The position numbers and the translations under genes are program-made. From Bradyrhizobium neotropicale (GTDB taxonomy: Bacteria; Pseudomonadota; Alphaproteobacteria; Rhizobiales; Xanthobacteraceae), in the NCBI RefSeq assembly GCF_001641695.1, contig NZ_LSEF01000063.1, positions 49,814-93,283 of the forward strand: DNA of 43,470 nt, read 5' to 3'. This document shows, piece after piece, positions 42,176 through 43,470 of this stretch; within the stretch, counting starts at the first letter, position 1, and each line of letters begins with the position of its first letter. Under the pieces are notes generated by a model that did not search any database, was not told where the DNA came from, and saw only the letters and a list, made by a program, of their open reading frames with translations.

Positions 42176-43369
42176 TCACTTCGTCAGCGGGCAACCGCTT
42201 TCCTTGGCGGTGAAGAACGCCTTGTCGCCGGGGACGGTGGCGAGCAGCTTGTAATAGTCCCAGGGCTTCTTCGACTCCGAAGGCTTCTTGACCTCGAACA
42301 GATACATGTCGTGGACCATGCGGCCGTTCTCCAGCACCTTGCCGCCCTGCGCGAAGTCGTCGTTGACAGGAAGCTCCTTCAGCTTCTTCGCGACCGCGTC
42401 CGGATCCTTGGTGCCGGCCGCCTTGACCGCCTTCAGATAGCTCAGCGTCGCCGAATAGGTGCCGGCGTGGATCATGCTCGGCATCCGCCCGGTGCGCTTG
42501 AAGAAGCGTTCGCCGAGATCGCGCGTCTTGTCGTTGAGATCCCAGTAATAGCCCTCGGTGAGCACGAGGCCTTGCGCGGCCTGCAGGCCGAGGCCGTTGA
42601 CCTCGGCGAGCGTCATCAGGAGGCCGGCGAGCTTCTGGCCGCCGGTGACGATGCCGAACTCGGCCGCCTGCTTGATCGAGTTGGTGGTATCGAGGCCGGC
42701 ATTGGCGAGCCCGACAATCTTGGCCTTCGAGCTCTGCGCCTGGAGCAGGAAGGAGGAGAAGTCAGACGAATTGAGGGGCACGCGGACCTGCCCGACCACC
42801 TTGCCACCATTGGCAGCGACGATCTCGCTGGTGTCCTTCTCCAGCGCGTAGCCGAACGCGTAGTCGGCGGTGAGGAAGAACCAGGTGTCGCCGCCGGCTT
42901 TGGTCAGCGCGCCGCCGGTGCCAACCGCAAGCGCGCGGGTATCATAGGCCCAGTGGAAGCCGTAAGGCTGGCAGGCGTCGCCCGTGAGGCGCGATGTCGC
43001 AGCACCCACGACGATGTCGATCTTCTTCTTTTCCTTCGAGAGTTCGTGGATCGCGAGCGCGACGGAGGATGTCGTCAGTTCCGTGATCATGTCGACGTTC
43101 TCGACGTCGTACCAGCGCCGCGCGATCGAGGTCGCAAGGTCCGGCTTGTTCTGGTGATCGGCGGTGACGAGCTCGATCTTCTGGCCCAAGACTTCGCCGC
43201 CGAAATCCTCGATCGCCATCTTTGCAGCTTCGACCGACCATTTGCCGCCATAATCGGCATAGACGCCGGACTGGTCGTTGAGGATGCCGATCTTGACGCC
43301 CTGTGCCGAGGCCGGCACGGCCAGCAACAGGGCAGTGGTTGCGGCGGCGGCCAAAAGTGGTGACTTCAT
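42176..43369 (-). CDS. LivJ-type branched-chain amino-acid / amide binding protein, solitary
   Basis: A 397-residue periplasmic protein of the Peripla_BP_6 family. Signal peptide about 1-23 (ending PASAQG), then 'VKIGILNDQSGVYADYGGKWSVEAAKMAIED' (about 24-54), 'VGAATSRLTGDACQPYGFHWAYDTRALAVG' and 'FLTADYAFGYALEKD' typical of the family. The start MKSPLL has GGGAG in front; an upstream in-frame ATG adds 25 residues without a signal. No liv permease or ATPase genes lie nearby. It could be an extra binder for a distant Liv-type system, with ligands such as branched-chain amino acids, aromatic compounds or amides. Confidence 0.92.
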   Translation of the reverse strand: MKSPLLAAAATTALLLAVPASAQGVKIGILNDQSGVYADYGGKWSVEAAKMAIEDFGGEVLGQKIELVTADHQNKPDLATSIARRWYDVENVDMITELTTSSVALAIHELSKEKKKIDIVVGAATSRLTGDACQPYGFHWAYDTRALAVGTGGALTKAGGDTWFFLTADYAFGYALEKDTSEIVAANGGKVVGQVRVPLNSSDFSSFLLQAQSSKAKIVGLANAGLDTTNSIKQAAEFGIVTGGQKLAGLLMTLAEVNGLGLQAAQGLVLTEGYYWDLNDKTRDLGERFFKRTGRMPSMIHAGTYSATLSYLKAVKAAGTKDPDAVAKKLKELPVNDDFAQGGKVLENGRMVHDMYLFEVKKPSESKKPWDYYKLLATVPGDKAFFTAKESGCPLTK

Positions 43370-43470
43370 CTTGCGAACTCCCAGCAGTTTTCTGTTTTGA
43401 AATCGCGCGGATACTAGTGAAGAACCCCGCCCCTGCCCATCCATTTCGGCCTCAGCCGTTAGTATGGCGG

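Overview
This GC-rich window (no plasmid or phage signs) reads as chromosomal DNA of an alphaproteobacterium of the Bradyrhizobium type (Nitrobacteraceae). The grounds are gene content (many solitary periplasmic binding proteins, paired acyl-CoA dehydrogenases, a Sox cluster, an AapJ-type binding protein), codon use, and the intergenic palindromic repeats. No database search was possible, so names rest on recognised motifs and architecture. I see no tRNA, rRNA, CRISPR array, transposase or integrase.

Region 0-10.3 kb. Three transport-type binding proteins without permeases (family-5 peptide type, UgpB type, TRAP DctP type) and a divergent APH/choline-kinase-fold protein. The DctP-type protein begins a tight forward operon with a membrane histidine kinase, a REC-DUF3369-histidine kinase hybrid and an OmpR-type regulator. 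This looks like a periplasmic-ligand sensing phosphorelay, not an uptake system.

Region 10.3-16 kb. An ECF-type sigma factor with no adjacent anti-sigma gene; a possible CCUCC-rich small RNA with a terminator; a CcdA-like membrane thiol transporter plus a periplasmic thioredoxin (a split DipZ-like pair); a membrane protein with two copies of a TM-pair plus soluble module; an L,D-transpeptidase; and an AapJ-like binding protein.

Region 16-26.2 kb. Two acyl-CoA dehydrogenases (possibly one heteromeric enzyme), a carboxymuconolactone-decarboxylase-fold protein, a VOC protein, two MFS transporters, an S9 prolyl-oligopeptidase and a DUF938 methyltransferase. Large palindromic repeats fill most gaps.

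Region 26.4-32.5 kb. A compact sulfur-oxidation operon, soxX-soxY-soxZ-soxA-soxK-soxB-dsrE-like, followed by a persulfide dioxygenase-rhodanese fusion and a tiny charged protein. No soxCD is present. The layout suggests thiosulfate is loaded on SoxYZ, sulfate is released by SoxB, and the remaining sulfane sulfur is handled by the DsrE-like and persulfide dioxygenase proteins.

Region 32.8-43.4 kb. An MFS transporter between two direct copies of a long palindromic element, an N-acyl-D-amino-acid deacylase family amidohydrolase, a second MFS carrier, a three-gene ABC ATPase / FtsX-type permease / AttH-like lipocalin operon, a MAPEG protein, and a LivJ-type binding protein.
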